Below the pieces are notes generated by a model. The model was not told the DNA's origin, made no database searches, and saw nothing but the letters and a program-made list of their open reading frames with translations. Both the position numbers and the translations under genes were made by a program. DNA of 64,000 nucleotides. Origin: Aaosphaeria pasadenensis (Eukaryota; Ascomycota; Dothideomycetes; Pleosporales). Numbering within the stretch: position 1 is the stretch's first letter; each line of letters opens with the position of its first letter. Of this stretch, positions 1 to 10,754 are shown one piece after another. The stretch spans positions 62,001 to 126,000 of the forward strand of contig JAKLMB010000010.1 in the NCBI GenBank assembly GCA_022813625.1, in the 5' to 3' direction.

Positions 1-1650
1 CCCACCCATATTCCAAAAAACCAGATTAGTCGGTCTCCGTATTCGCCAGAATTCTACATTCCTCATGGGCATATGGCATCTGAGGGAACCAAGAGCCCGC
101 CCCCAAAGCCATTCTTCACCCCCTCACATCTGTTGGACAATCTCTGGGTGGCCTGCAACGGCCAGGAAGAGCCGGCCGTCCAAATGTATACTCTTCGTAT
201 GCATCGCCCTACAGCAGCCAATCCCACCATCACCTTCGGAGCGACACCATCTCTTCCATTCTACAGTGTTGGGCTGTCTAATCTGGCGGGCAACAATGAA
301 GTACAAAGCATCATGAACGAGGTATTAATACAGCGCCATCATCCTACGCAACCACGGGTCCTGCCTATCGCACAGCTCGATTTAATGGCACCTCCATCGC
401 TTGGGAACAATTCTATTCACCCGCTTCAACACGAAGCAACCACCCTCCTTACAAGTATCTACCCAAAGCTTGCCGCTCTGGCAGCTCTAGAAGCTGCAGC
501 GACATCGCCAAGGGCATCGCACATTGCCCTCAACGACCCCGACGCCTCGTCTCCTGCTGCACAACAACTCGCGGAAGAAGTGCTAATGGGAGCTGCTCAG
601 CGCGAATGTTGTGCACTTGCTTGGGTTCGTGATTCCCCAGAGCAGCACTCCAATCCCTGGGCAAGACACATGCCCTCGGAAGGCTCATATCAGCTCCATC
701 ATCCAACACTCGGGACGTTCCCAATCAAGGTTGAAGGCGACTGTTCGGGAATTAACAAGCCATCATCGCGCCCAGTGACAGGAATGTATGGCCACAACAT
801 GCCATCAACCCCAAATATCACGCAGAAGCCTGCTTCGATTACTCTTCTGAACCCATACATTCTATCGCCGAACTCTCCTCGCGCCGCCCAATTCTCTCCC
901 CTTACTCCTCCACCAAGAATCGGTGGTTTCGGCCAGGACATGAGACCCAATTCTATCACGCCATCAGAGATGGATGTAACGCAACTCCCCACGGCAACTG
1001 ATGCAACAGCCGACGATGCCATGCTCGCCCGACTGGATTTCGCCTCCAACTCCCTCACTCTCAATCTTGGTGCCCTGACACGTTTTGGAAACCCATTCCT
1101 CATCGATGTTGCTGCATCGTCAATCCTCGCTGTTGCTGTCGCTGAGGCTGTCCGTGGACGCAAGACAAATCGCGGAAGCCAGGATAGTTTCGAGCCACCT
1201 CCTCCTTCCGCCGTTCTCAACAGGACAGAACCAAGCACTGCCAAAGCCTTCAAAGACTCCTTCACCGAAGGATTCGACTCCTTCGGCGGAAAGACGCGAA
1301 ATCCGCTTTCTTCGATCACATCTGGCGGCGGAGGAGGTAGGAAGTGGTCCTTCAAATCCACAAACACCTCCAAAACGAGTGACAGCTTTGACAAGGATAT
1401 CGAACTGGGCGAATGGTATGGCCAGCAACCTCAAAATAAGGATAGCACGAAAGCTCCGGCCAAAGAGACTCGGGCCGAGAAGAAAGCACGCAAAAAGAAG
1501 GAGGAAGAAGATAGGCTGCCCTTTGTTGCAAGGGCTGTCATCAATGTTCTCACATTCGCTTTTAAAAGTGTCATATTTGTGCTCAAGATTGCGATCAAGA
1601 TCGTTGCCGGCGTCGTTGTCATGATTACGCGGAATTTCAGCAAGTTGTAG
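1..1650 (+). CDS. Fungal protein of unknown function, probably 5'-truncated by window edge
   Basis: The reading frame ending at the TAG at 1648-1650 is open without a stop right back to base 1; the first in-frame ATG is at 73 (525 residues from there). The real start may therefore lie outside the window or behind an upstream intron. The N-terminal two thirds is a mixed, weakly repetitive globular region containing a stretch of conserved look (around 'DNLWVACNG' and 'YQLHHPTLGTFPIKVEGD'). A Ser/Gly/Lys-rich linker with a KKARKKKEEE basic-acidic patch follows at about residues 465-480. The last 40 residues are strongly hydrophobic (VINVLTFAFKSVIFVLKIAI and on), like a C-terminal membrane hairpin or tail anchor. 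I do not recognise an enzymatic motif. Some fungal databases attach a methyltransferase-like name to proteins of this general type, but nothing here supports such an activity. Confidence 0.75.
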   Translation, partial: PTHIPKNQISRSPYSPEFYIPHGHMASEGTKSPPPKPFFTPSHLLDNLWVACNGQEEPAVQMYTLRMHRPTAANPTITFGATPSLPFYSVGLSNLAGNNEVQSIMNEVLIQRHHPTQPRVLPIAQLDLMAPPSLGNNSIHPLQHEATTLLTSIYPKLAALAALEAAATSPRASHIALNDPDASSPAAQQLAEEVLMGAAQRECCALAWVRDSPEQHSNPWARHMPSEGSYQLHHPTLGTFPIKVEGDCSGINKPSSRPVTGMYGHNMPSTPNITQKPASITLLNPYILSPNSPRAAQFSPLTPPPRIGGFGQDMRPNSITPSEMDVTQLPTATDATADDAMLARLDFASNSLTLNLGALTRFGNPFLIDVAASSILAVAVAEAVRGRKTNRGSQDSFEPPPPSAVLNRTEPSTAKAFKDSFTEGFDSFGGKTRNPLSSITSGGGGGRKWSFKSTNTSKTSDSFDKDIELGEWYGQQPQNKDSTKAPAKETRAEKKARKKKEEEDRLPFVARAVINVLTFAFKSVIFVLKIAIKIVAGVVVMITRNFSKL

Positions 1651-2103
1651 AATTGCCTTGTCTGATCGAGATGTCTCAGCAGTCAGCGATGAAGGAACTT
1701 TGTATATATCACCTCAGTGAACGAACTGCGTACCCACCCTTTTCTTACTCATTCTTTTTATGATACCATTATTCCTCTACTTTAGGTATTTCCTGTTCCA
1801 TCTATCTTTTTTTTTTCTTTATCATCAGGCGTAGAAAGGGCAAGGGCAACGAACATGGGACCACAGATGAATCTACAAGCAGCCATTGGGCAAGGCTATA
1901 ATCAAATGGAAAAGACTTCTGATCGATTATGAAGATTGACAAATGCGATGTGTTTTGATGCTTGTTTATGTGATGAATATCAGATGTAAGCAAGGTGTTA
2001 TGGCGATGCGCTTCTATAAAGCACGGAGTGGTAGTTTGCAACTGCATTGTGCGATATCGAATAGCCCGAATCCGTTATATTCGATGCAAAGCTACCCCAT
2101 GCC
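1651..2103. other. Convergent intergenic spacer (3' ends of both neighbours)
   Basis: It separates two convergent genes and should hold both 3' untranslated ends. A T-run at about 1806-1815 is the only notable element. No coding signal is seen. Confidence 0.5.
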
Positions 2104-4680
2104 TCATAGCAGAGAAATTTCTTGCCAGACTCCTACTTTATCTCGACTAATCAGATTCTCCTCCAATGTCTCAGCATCCATGAGTCCATGCACGTAACAA
2201 TCTCCAACGAAAGTGTAGTGATTCCTCGTATCCTCTATGGCAGACGGACGTTTAAGTTTGTTCCAAATTCTCTTTGATCGACGTCTCTTGGGCTCTGGGG
2301 TGCATTCACGTAGGATGAAAGGCGTGTTACCACCATTCAACAGGAAAAGCTTGTCACCATGCTCGAGGCTCTCGGGTCCAAGGCCAATAAACCCGCTCTT
2401 CGTCCCAAATATCCTGCGGCCCTCAGTGGCCAGGGATACGCTTAGGCGTGCGGATGAGATAGTGTTCCAGAAGGGATTTAAAGGGTCCCATGAGCCTGTA
2501 TTACCAGATGTTGTTTTTGTCTCGTAGAGGCCTTCGACGAGGGATCGCATTCGAACCCAATCGACCAATTCCAAGCCGGATTGAGCTTGTCCTGGTGTTA
2601 AGCTGTGATGAAGGTAAGCTTAAATTATGGAATTAATCTTGGGAACCCATTACTAGGCTACATACCTGTCTTGGGGGATTAGCGGTAGGACTGAATGTCC
2701 TGCTCCCTTCCTTAGTGGCATCTCCTCTACAGCATCATTGGAGATGTCGATTGGAGCTGCCAAACTCCTCTGCGTCTCGGTCCCTTCATCAAGAACATCT
2801 GTTTTGAAAGCCTTAGAAATCAGTAATTGTCTCTCTGCTTTGTCTGGAAACATGGCACAAAAGATCATGCCCACCCGCCCCGCATTATTCTCTGAAATAT
2901 ATTCCGCATTCCTCAAAGCACCCAGCATCAGCCGTAGTCGTTCTGCCCTGGACAAAAGATGGTTCAAGGAATCCATGTTGGTATCGACAATAGATAGCTC
3001 GCTGAAGATATCCCAGATCAGAAATTTAGCATGATCTTTGGTGGTTGCTCGCCGACAGTGTCCATCGTCCCAAACAATATCTGCGCATAGGACTCTCCAG
3101 AATTCAGAAGTCTTGTGCGTGTTTGACATGACGTGCATGTTGTTTTTAGAGTCGGTCCATGAAAGTGGGCTCCTCAACGTGTCCTCGAGCGTGTCTTCGG
3201 TGATCGTTTCGCCGACGTGAGTCACGTAATCCAAGCATCTGCCTTCTAGCATCAGCATGGGTTTGCGATCCGCTGAGAGGTATTGTATTGTTGGAAGACA
3301 GCTTAAGGAAGGCGTTGTTCCATAGAAGCCTGTCATGCGGAGTCGTTGCCTGAGATCCTTTTCTTCTAGGCATTCCCAGTTGGGCACCCAAGTCGGCAAT
3401 TTGGGGCAGGATCTTATCATAGAAGCAGCCGTGAGTATTGCAAGTACCCTACTATCACAAATACACTGCACGGCAGCCACTGTATATACTTCTGATATAT
3501 CCAATGTATAATCTGGAAGTATGGCCGGTTGACCTGCAGGTCGACAGACGAGGCTGAGCAGTGCGTACACTTTGTCGCGCGCGTCTGAGGCTTCACGACG
3601 TCGGAATTTGATCTGAATAGACAGTAAGGATAACTTGGTTCCCCACGAATACTCTGGGTCGGATAGAATTGACACGTTGTCACAAGACTGACTCATTGCG
3701 GCCGTGTGTCTGTAAACGGTCCTGGAATCCTCGACGTTGTCAACCTCCTTCATAAAATGAAGGATTTCTTCCCGGCAGTATTTGGACAAGGATGATTGAA
3801 TGCCGGAACAGCACGATAAGATGTGTTCATGAAACTTTAGAGCGGCTTCGACAAACATCGGCCATGGTGCGGAAACCGTCCCACACATTATGGTGATTTC
3901 GGGGGGCAATACGACCTCTTGGACTGTCCAGATACGGGTCCACCATTTTGTGGAAGGCGCACGCATGAGCCGGCCCAGGATTTCAAAGAGGTGGTGCAAA
4001 TCGCTTTCGGCAAAGTTATACTTCTTGCCTGGAGAGAGGATGGGCAAATCGCTAAGGTGGTCCATGTAAGAAAGTGCACGAATGAAGGAGAAAATCTGGA
4101 CGGTTTCAAGTGTTCTGTCTCTCATCGGATCGACTAATTCGGACCTCCATTGCTCTACCTTTGCTTTGGATGGCTTGCCTAGGAAACGTGTTATGTACGG
4201 TCGATCAGTGCTGTTGAAGTAAAATGCTGTCATCGCTGGCAAACTGGGGATATCCTTATTTGGACTGACTTTAGAATCATAGACACTAAGGTCATCGCCT
4301 AGATATACAATTACCCTGAGGCATGATTTGTAAATATTTCCCATTAATTGCACTTGATGTGTCCTTTCCCGGTTGTCAGTCTGGTTGATTGATAAAGCAT
4401 CAACCCACAAGGGCAGGCCCAGTCGCTGATGTCGGAGATGGCGCAATGCTGATTCGAGATTTATAGTTGCTTCGAACGTGCTATCGTTTAGTTTGATAGG
4501 CTTTTTGACGAGGGCCGAACCCCAAACGTAAGACAGAGCATGGTAGATAGGCCGTTTCGATAGTGATTCAGTGTATAGGTCGCATCGTATCTCGTCTTCC
4601 CAATTTCCCGGTAATATCCTTATCAAGCGGATGCTATCGTCCTTTAATGGCTGCTTATCTGGGTATCCAGAAGATGCCAT
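2104..4680 (-). CDS. HET-domain (heterokaryon incompatibility) protein
   Basis: Two exons, 4680-2666 and 2602-2104, joined over a 63-nt GTATGT...CACAG intron, give 837 residues; phase and sequence continue across the junction. The N-terminal HET block is clear: YHALSYVWG near residue 46, then LWVDALSINQ near 91, then RIWTVQEVVL near 250, the three classical HET motifs in order. The second exon supplies the usual C-terminal tail of this family, including GTKSGFIGLGP, a GD-x-LFLL segment and GDCYVHGLM. HET proteins of filamentous ascomycetes trigger cell death after fusion with non-self or in response to other signals; the HET domain is TIR-like. No NACHT, WD40 or ankyrin partner domain is visible, so this is the stand-alone HET class. 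Family assignment is firm; a role in actual incompatibility is inferred. Confidence 0.93.
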
Positions 4681-5223
4681 TGCGTGGAAACTTGAGCCTG
4701 GCTCAATATATTGTGCCCATATACTCTACTCGAAGCATTAGAAGAAAATGAAGAAGCAATATCTAAACAAAAAACGATCGAGGTGGGGAAGATATCAAGA
4801 AATTCACCGGTCAAGCTCTAACAGCAGGACTGAAGTCTAAGCCACATGAGGGCTGAGGATCGCTCATGCATGTGGATGACTCTGATAGGCTCGCATGAGA
4901 TTAGGAGTACCAAAAAGGGACAGCCACCTGAGGCTTGCATGCATGCAATTTTGACCAGGGTAACTTTTCTTCAAAGATAGTTACTTGCACTGATTATGGC
5001 TGCTATTCTGAAGATGTTTTCGGTGCTGCAATGTCGGAAATAATTGATTGCTTTGCGAATTGGCCTAACTGGTACTATTAAAAGACCATGGAAACGATAA
5101 CCTTTCCAATTTGAGCTCAATAACACCAAGGATCGTTTCTAAGTAGATTTCAGGACCATTTCCATTGCTTGCTTAACCACCGTCTTATCCGACGCCAGCG
5201 AAATGCAGAAATGCCATGACAAC
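4681..5223. other. Intergenic region upstream of the HET gene
   Basis: It holds the HET promoter and the 3' end of the flavin oxidase. A GATA/TGATTA-rich AT stretch occurs at about 4975-5060. No coding signal is seen. Confidence 0.4.
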
Positions 5224-6753
5224 CTAAGAGCCAACAAGCTGCGGGCCCACGAAGACCTTCTTAGGATCATAAGCAGCCTTTACTTGCACGAGCTTGTCAT
5301 AGTTGCCCAACCAGTAGCTCTTGTGAGCCTCATCCTTCGTCAAGCTCGTATCAGCATAGTTGATGTACATGCCGTAGTTGATACCAGGGCTAGCGTCCTT
5401 GATTGCCTTGATCCAATTGTTCAGGAAGGGGAACCAAGATGGATCATAGTTTCCACTATTGACGCGGTCGTAGAACTGCATCTTGAAAGTAGCGTTACGG
5501 TGAGCGTAGGAAGTGGAGTCGGCGGACACGCTGGAAATGGCAGACTTAGCACCAGCATGCGAGTCGAAGAGCAAGTACCATGAACGAGAGTTGCTGCGAG
5601 CATTCTGTTCCCAGTATCTGCTGAGGGCGTCGACAGCAGCCGGGGGAAGGTACTCGGGCATGAGGGATTTAGAGAAGAAGGTCTCATGTGTGTCATACAC
5701 GGCGGCCTGTTGGAGTGGCCCATTTGAAAACGAGGTCAACGTGTTGAGCCAGCTGTTTGTGGAGACGGATCCAAACGCGTTTCCAATACCCATCTTCTGC
5801 TTCAAAGGGTTCATGATGGCGTCGAAGTTAGCACGGGAGCCGTAGTACACGCCAGAGAAGGTGGTGAAGCCGGATAAGAAAAGACGCATGTTTAGCTCTG
5901 GTGGCTGCTCGAAACGAGTAAAGTTCTGCATGGCATTGATGATCTGAGCTAATTGAGCGGCATTTCCTGGGGATACTTGGTAGTTGAAAACAATGTTGTT
6001 CTCGGGAGCTGTGAAGGTCTTGAACTTGAAATTTGTGACAATGCCGAATGCGGCACCTGCGCCTCGAAGAGCCCAGAACAAGTCAGGGTTCTGAGTCGTG
6101 GATGCAGTAACAACAGTGCTATTCGCAAGGACGACGGTTGCCTCGACGATATTGTCCAGGGTCAGGCCCTTGGAGCGTGAGATGAGACCGTAACCTCCAT
6201 GAAGAGTGAGGCCACCGACACCAACACTGCCATGTGTCAATTGAACCCAGACATAACTGTACAAAGCGACTTACCCAGGACATGTGCCATGGCTGATAGC
6301 TTGCTTTCCTTGGTTGTATAGAGCCGTGGCAACATTACCAAGTCTACCACCAGTGCCAATGACAGCAGTCGAAGACCCTTGGTCAACAGTCACAGTGTTG
6401 AAGTTTTTCATATCAACAATCAAGTGGCCATCCTCCCCCCCGAGACCATGTGAGCCATAGCTATGTCCACCCGATTTGGCGGTGACTACAACATTATTTT
6501 GAGCGCCGCAAGAGACGGCATCTTGTACATGTTGCAGCGTGGTAGGGACAGCATAGGCAGCTGGCTTAAATGTCACACGAAGATTGAAAGGTTTCAAAGC
6601 TTGTGTGTAGTCTCCGGATCCTTGTGTGAATACTGGGACTTTGAGACGAGAAAGACAATCATCGACAGCAGCTCTTTTGTCTAGAGGATTTGCGGAAGTT
6701 CCAGAAAACAAGACCAGGCCTATGGAGGCAAAAACAAGAGAAATTTGTCCCAT
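5224..6753 (-). CDS. Secreted FAD-linked oxidase, berberine bridge enzyme-like, bicovalent flavin
   Basis: Exons 6753-6275 and 6226-5224, joined over a 48-nt GTAAGT...GGCAG intron, give 493 residues. A signal peptide (hydrophobic residues 5-20, then SANPLDKR resembling a Kex2-type site) is followed by an FAD_binding_4 domain. SGGHSYGSHG supplies His97 and HGTCPG supplies Cys158, the two residues that attach FAD covalently in this family. The junction falls exactly inside the conserved Cys-Pro-Gly-Val-Gly-Val-Gly-Gly stretch. The C-terminal BBE segment (NYDKLVQVKAAYDPKKVF) is present. Family members oxidise carbohydrates at C1 to lactones, or alkaloid and polyketide alcohols and amines, producing hydrogen peroxide. 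The gene faces a secreted lactonase across a shared 950-bp promoter region, which favours a sugar-oxidase role; the substrate cannot be read from sequence. Confidence 0.93.
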
Positions 6754-7707
6754 GGTGGAGATAATGATACACCTTGACCGACAAAAGGCTCGACAATCCG
6801 AAGAGTTAAGACCAAGAGCAAGAAAAGACTTCTTGATGGTTTAAATAAGAATTCAAGCGAAAGAGCTAATCCCATAGAAGAGTCCATTGCTATACAAACA
6901 CACCACTATCAACAGAATGGGACTCGAGAATGATGCGAGATAAGAAAAGCTGCATCTTGCACCTGGATACGAAAGTACATAGCCCAAAGAGGTACTTGGA
7001 GGGCAACATGCGACCACAGCGATGTCATCTAGCATTCCTACGTGTTGGTAAAGCCCAGACTCCCGATCCTACGTACAAAGCTGGTACGTAATCATATGAG
7101 CGGCTCTGACATCCGGGGATAAATGCAACACCCCACGGGGATTGGTCGTCCAGGCCATTGGGTAAGCATCTGGATTCAGGGGCCTGGCAGCTTGAAAATT
7201 GTTTGTATCTCGTGAACGAGTCCTCGGAATCACAACACGGGAAGTGTGCGCGTTCCTGGAAAACACAACAGCCAAGAGATATAGGGACAGGAATTGTTCG
7301 ACGTCGGTGGCACAAGGGACAGAGGCTGAAAAGTTCCCCTACTCCGAGCCTGGATGACGGATTGATTAAATTGCGCGGTTAGCCGGTGTAAACGAAACGG
7401 CCATACTGGAAACAGATGCCCTGAGATTGAAATAAATTATGCACAACATCCGTGCAATTTAACCGGGATAGTATTCCAAAGGGTGATGATATTATAACCA
7501 CTCTTCGCTGCCAACAAAGTTACGATCGCAATACAACGTCTTTAGCCCACGGCACTTTATAATGTGTTTCACCATAGTGAATCCGCTGCGCCAATTGCGG
7601 AGAGCTGAAGATTGGCGAAAAGTGCGGAGATGAGGAGCAATAGAAGAAGAGCAAGGCCGCTCGCCAGAATACTCACCACAAGGCTTTGACAAAACCTACT
7701 GTTCACG
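6754..7707. promoter_or_regulatory. Shared divergent promoter region: oxidase / lactonase
   Basis: About 950 bp separate the two start codons of divergently transcribed secreted enzymes. Short unsupported reading frames occur here but none resembles a protein. The placement suggests co-regulation. I could not assign individual factor sites with confidence. Confidence 0.5.
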
Positions 7708-8952
7708 ATGCTGTCCTCATTCACCTTTCTCATCCCGCTCTTTGGCGGTCTCGCGAGTGCGCAGAACCTCTGGGCGGCGCATTATAGCGGAACCATCAAT
7801 TACTTGACCTTCAGCGGTGGGAATTCGTTGAAATTGACAAAGGAGACGAAGACTGGCAATACTATGCCAAGTTGGATTACCTATGATGGTCCCGGCAAAG
7901 CGCTCTACCTCCCCGACGAGACCTGGTACAGCCCAACTGGCAACCTCGTAGCATTCAAAATCGGCGAGAATGGTGCATTGACACCAAATGGTAAGGTAGC
8001 GACGGATCAGAGCAGTGTTGCCACGGAATTGTACGGTGGTGCCGATGGAAAGGGCTTCATCGCCAATGCTCATTAGTAGGTTGCATGAAAAAACGTGAGG
8101 AATTGGTCAAGCTTATAGTAATATAGCGAACAATCTTCCATCTCCACGTTCAAGCTTCCCTTGAATGGGGAAAAGCCACAGCAGGTGCTAAAGTGGACCA
8201 TGTCTGCGCCAGGACCTAATGCAGCTCGCCAGAAGGGCCCGCACCCTCACCACGTGTTTACCGACCCTACCGGCAACTTCTTGCTTGCTCCTGATCTAGG
8301 CGCTGATATCGTCCGCATCTTCCAAATCGAGAAGGCTTCAGGTCAGCTCAAGGAATGCCCTGGCCAGAAGACTGCTCCAGGCGCTGGCCCCAGACACGGT
8401 GTATTCTGGGCACCAGCTAGCAAGTCGTCCCGTGTCAAGCGTGGAGGCGCTGCGGATGGACAATTCCTCTTCATCTTGAACGAGCTTGGAAATTCCGTGA
8501 CTGGATACTCTGTCACATACCCCTCGGGTGGAGGATGCTTGACTTTGTCACCTAAGCAGACGATCAATCCCTACCAAGGCAATGCAGCCGCACCCGCTGG
8601 AACCAAGCTTGGAGAGATCCGTGCTAGGGACAACTATCTCTACACTTCGAACCGTAATGACAAGAAGTTTGGTCCCCAGCTCGACTCTATCACCCAATAC
8701 ACTATTGCAAATGACGGGACGCTCACTTTCACTGAGCTCACTTCTGCGTTTGGTTATTATCCTCGCACATTCGATATCAACAAGGCAGGAGATTACGTCG
8801 CCATTGGAGGGCAGACCAGCGCCACTGTTGCCATTGTCAAGCGAGATCCTAAGACGGGTAAATTGACGGGTCAAGCCGCATCCTTGAGAATTGGAACAAC
8901 AGGTACCCCAGAGAACGAGGATGGTGTCAGTGCAGTCGTTTGGGCCGAGTAG
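7708..8952 (+). CDS. Secreted seven-bladed beta-propeller lactonase (6-phosphogluconolactonase-like)
   Basis: Exons 7708-8075 and 8127-8952 give 397 residues. The 51-nt intron starts GTAGGT and ends at the second of two nearby AGs (ATATAG), the only choice that keeps the frame and completes a tyrosine codon, giving AHYEQSSISTFKLP at the join. A signal peptide (MLSSFTFLIPLFGGLASA) is followed by the Lactonase fold: SGTINYLTF, a blade with PHPHHVFTDPTGNFLLAPDLGAD, GPRHGVFWAP, FILNELGNSVTGY, then RDNYLYTSNRND and GYYPRTFDINKAGDYVAIGGQ. These His/Asn-containing strands are typical of this family, which includes lactonases and carboxy-cis,cis-muconate cyclase. Secretion argues against the cytosolic pentose-phosphate role. 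Hydrolysis of a lactone made by the neighbouring oxidase is a reasonable inference. Confidence 0.9.
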
Positions 8953-9322
8953 ATGTCTAGAAGCTGGGAGACAGCGGAAACTCATGTACATAGTAAACAA
9001 GGCACGAAGAAAATCAGAACTTGTTCGGGCCAGAAAAAGAATGCAGAAGACTGTAGACGCTCGCCGTCGGTGGTAATAGCAATGTATGTCACTGTGAAGC
9101 ATTGATCGTGTCGAGTTGGCCTAACCGGATGAGGAAAAGCTACTACTTGCATCCTTTGGGAGTCATCACTTCCTTCAGATAGGAAAGTTTACAGTATAAA
9201 GACATTTCAAGACCTTCAAAAAAGAAACCCGAATAGTTATTTAGACGCCTTCAGGAGAGGATTGCATTCAAGCAAACGACTATTGTGCCTAAGAAGTTTT
9301 CCAAACCTTTTACTCACTCGAC
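8953..9322. other. Intergenic region before the deaminase-like gene
   Basis: A 370-bp tandem spacer. A TATAAA-like element (AGTATAAAGAC) lies at about 9195, some 130 bp before the downstream ATG. Confidence 0.4.
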
Positions 9323-10754
9323 ATGAGGACTGACAAGTATCTGACACTTTGCCTGGAGCAGGCCGAGCTTTCACCTCTGCATTACCGTCATGGATGTGTA
9401 ATAGTACGCGGAGGTAAAGTCATCGGAAAGGGATACAATGACTACCGTTCTGGTTTTGATGGAGGAGCTCTCAAGACTGGGCGTTTGCCAACTCGCAGCG
9501 ATGGCCCTGCCGCACTGAAGTTGAAGGCAAATATGAAACTGAATACTAGTTCTGGCCCAAAGGACTCTACCGGAAATAGATTCATTGCCTTCGAAGGTAT
9601 AAGTGGTGGTAATTCTGCCAACACTCCCTTCTCTATGCATTCTGAGATGATGGCAATACAGTCCGCTCTCTCTTCTCCCAGCGCAATGTCTTTGATCAAA
9701 CCGTGCTCCAAACTATCGGGTGGTACTAAAGGAAGTGCTCGAGCCCGAAGGGACGCCATCAAAGCATATGTCGAGCAGGTCTGCGCTGCCGCAGTCGCCC
9801 GTTCGGTTACAGAGAAACGCTACCTCCCGCCGTCGGTTCAAGAGTGGCGTTTTGAACAACGTTCACTTGGACCGAACCGTCATGGACCTCGGTCAGCTAC
9901 AATTGGCGGAACTTTCGAAAGATATGACTTCAGATAAGAAGGATCATCAAGAAGACCATGGCTTGAAAAACGAGAAGAAAGAGATGAAGACTACGCAGAG
10001 TGAGCGTCAAATCACACTGGGACAACGGGAGCATTCACGCTGTGGCACTACGACACCTTGCCGTTTTCAACCGGTAGATGCATCGAAGGCTAAGAAGGCC
10101 TTACCACCCCATGAACGGCCCGGTAATTGGGTAGGAAGATATTAATTAGCTGCTATTGACAACTTTGGTCACTGACTTTGAGCTTAGGGCATATCCATGA
10201 CTACACAGACGCCCGGTCAGGATGGATTGGTACCTACACGAAGTTCAGGGCGCCGGTCCTCTAATGTTGCGCAACGGACAAGAGATCCAAAGCTTCATGG
10301 TGCAGACTTGTACGTCGCTCGACTAGGGCGGAAGACAACATCTTCATTGACCATGAAATCTCATTGCTGCAGCAAGGAGCTTGAGGATAAGGAACAGACA
10401 TTGGCACCATGGAGCGACCCAGATCAATTGAATGGATCACTTCACGATGAATATCTCAGTTATCACCAACGCTCTAAACACGAAAAGAGTACTTCCACAG
10501 CAAAGCTCCCAGACCAAAAACCTTCAGTCCTCTCATCACGTCCTTGCTATCGTTGCATATCGTACATGGATGCGGTGGGTATTAAACGTGTCTTCTGGAC
10601 GACGGAAGCAGGCACTTGGGAAGGAGCAAAGGTTCGAGATTTGGTTGATGCATGGAATAATGGCGGGCAAGGAGATGCATCTAGCTCCAACGTGTCATCT
10701 TTGGGTCATATTTTTGTCACCAAGCATGAAGTGCTGCGGCGGACCATGAAATAA
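9323..10754 (+). CDS. Cytidine/deoxycytidylate deaminase-fold protein, with a reading-frame break
   Basis: The first segment (from 9323) starts like a deaminase: LCLEQAELSPLHYRHGCVIVRGGKVIGKGYND, then a zinc-site HSE (FSMHSEMMAIQSAL). The last segment (10188-10754) carries the matching PCYRC zinc cysteines followed by KRVFWTTEAGTWEGAKVRDLVDAW. A clean 57-nt intron (10131-10187, GTAGGA...CTGAC...TTAG, phase 0) joins the middle and last segments. Between first and middle segments the frame shifts by one base around 9848-9856, at a TTTT run, with no convincing splice pair: 9836-9896 has compatible length but a poor GTTCAA donor. So there is either a real or sequencing indel, or a non-standard intron. 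A long Lys/Glu-rich insertion separates the two halves of the zinc site, as in fungal relatives of tRNA or CMP deaminases. Substrate unknown. Confidence 0.65.

Noticed and set aside
699..1394. 231-codon minus-strand frame inside the first gene
   Set aside because: It is a shadow of the plus-strand gene. Its sequence is low-complexity and arises from codon bias; no family likeness.
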